DNA of 6,567 bases from the NCBI GenBank assembly GCA_948946035.1, contig CARBKU010000071.1:1-6567 (forward strand). The letters are read 5' to 3'. Within the stretch, counting starts at the first letter, position 1. Every line of letters starts with the position of its first letter. The stretch is from an uncultured Clostridia bacterium (GTDB lineage Bacteria > Bacillota > Clostridia > TANB77 > CAG-508). The notes under the pieces are model-generated. The model searched no databases and had not been told where the DNA came from. It saw only the letters and a program-made list of their open reading frames with translations. Below are positions 5,877 through 6,567 of the stretch, piece by piece. Both the position numbers and the translations under genes were made by a program.

Positions 5877-6567
5877 ATGAGTCAATATAAATTATCAATT
5901 GTAGCAGCAGTATATAACTTAGAAAAATATTTGCCAAGATGTTTAGATGCACTAGTTAATCAGACATTACAAGACATAGAAATATTATGTGTTGATGATG
6001 GGTCAACAGATTCTGCACCACAAATAATAGATGAATATGCTAAAAAATATCCAAATAAAGTAAAGGCATTTCACAAAAAAAATGGAGGGGAATTTACAAC
6101 TAGGAATTATGGACTAGAAAGAGCAAGTGGAGAGTATGTTACATTTGTTGATACAGATGACTATGTAGAGCCAAACTGGGCAGAAAAGTTATATAATACA
6201 GCAAGACAAAATAATGCTGATATGGCTGTATGTGGATTTGAAAGAATTGATTTAGATACAGGGAAAGTAGTATCTACAAATATGACTAATTTTGGAAATA
6301 GTGTAAAAGAAATAAGCAATAAAGATGATTTTATGCTATTTATTAATCCTGCACCTTGGAACAAAATTTATAAACTAGAAAAAGTAAAGAATTTAAGATT
6401 TCTAAATTTTAGAGGATTTAATGATATGATTTTCTTGACAAGCAGTTATACAAAAATAAAAAAAGTAGCATTTGTACCAGATGTATTATATCATTACTTT
6501 TTAAGATATGATTCACAAATACACAGTGTAAATAAGCAAGATGTTGAAAACTTTAAAAAATATTTGT
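5877..6567 (+). CDS. GT2 glycosyltransferase, EpsJ/WfgS-like, 3' end outside the window
   Basis: Seen: 230 codons are open and the frame runs off the window end. GGAGG (5867-5871) sits 5 nt before the ATG, the strongest ribosome-binding site in the window. The product opens with KLSIVAAVYNLEKYL (5-19), then VDDGSTD (39-45), NGGEFTTRN (69-77, where NGGxSxARN is usual), FVDTDD (90-95, the metal-binding DXD) and PAPWNKIYK (158-166). At 181-183 it has FND, where many relatives have an acidic pair (ED or DD). Family knowledge: these enzymes add single sugars to lipid-linked glycans in capsule, EPS and cell-wall polysaccharide clusters. The missing C-terminus may include a further domain or a membrane anchor. 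Donor and acceptor are unknown. Confidence 0.92.
   Translation, partial: MSQYKLSIVAAVYNLEKYLPRCLDALVNQTLQDIEILCVDDGSTDSAPQIIDEYAKKYPNKVKAFHKKNGGEFTTRNYGLERASGEYVTFVDTDDYVEPNWAEKLYNTARQNNADMAVCGFERIDLDTGKVVSTNMTNFGNSVKEISNKDDFMLFINPAPWNKIYKLEKVKNLRFLNFRGFNDMIFLTSSYTKIKKVAFVPDVLYHYFLRYDSQIHSVNKQDVENFKKYL

Overview
The window looks like part of a surface-polysaccharide (cell-wall glycan or capsule) locus from a very AT-rich, low-GC Gram-positive bacterium, most likely a member of the Clostridia or a relative. The evidence is the strong A/T bias at third codon positions, AGA as the main arginine codon, TGG for tryptophan (standard code), purine-rich Shine-Dalgarno sites (AAGGAG, GGAGG) a few bases before the starts, and five genes all on the + strand. 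No species can be named from the sequence alone.

Layout: (1) 63-1949, a 628-aa protein with two GT2 glycosyltransferase domains in tandem, the kind that builds rhamnose-containing or similar polymers. (2) 1950-2600, a 651-bp gap with no credible gene. It holds two inverted copies of a hairpin-rich element of about 145 nt (A at 2032-2179 on +, B at 2392-2536 on -), about 210 bp apart. (3) 2601-4703, a 700-aa polytopic membrane protein with a GT-C-like layout. (4) 4704-4812, a short gap with a direct/inverted repeat set that can form competing hairpins. (5) 4813-5508, a 231-aa GT2 enzyme resembling polyprenyl-phosphate sugar synthases. (6) 5526-5861, a 111-aa DUF2304-type membrane protein. (7) 5877 to the window end, the first 230 codons of an EpsJ/WfgS-type GT2 glycosyltransferase.

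How the genes may work together (inference): genes 3, 5 and 6 match in kind the three-part decoration system of streptococcal group A carbohydrate. There, GacI makes an undecaprenyl-phosphate-linked sugar, the small membrane protein GacJ assists it, and the GT-C enzyme GacL transfers the sugar outside the membrane. The tandem GT2 protein and the partial GT2 would build the backbone on the cytoplasmic face. The final three genes are 17 and 15 nt apart and are probably cotranscribed.

The most unusual signal is the element pair in 1950-2600. Both copies fold into the same three-way-junction layout. Their cores are about 90% identical, while their closing stems differ in sequence yet stay perfectly paired. 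The G-T wobbles all fall on the strand that defines each copy's orientation. This pattern suggests selection on an RNA (or single-stranded DNA) fold, and I do not recognise the family.
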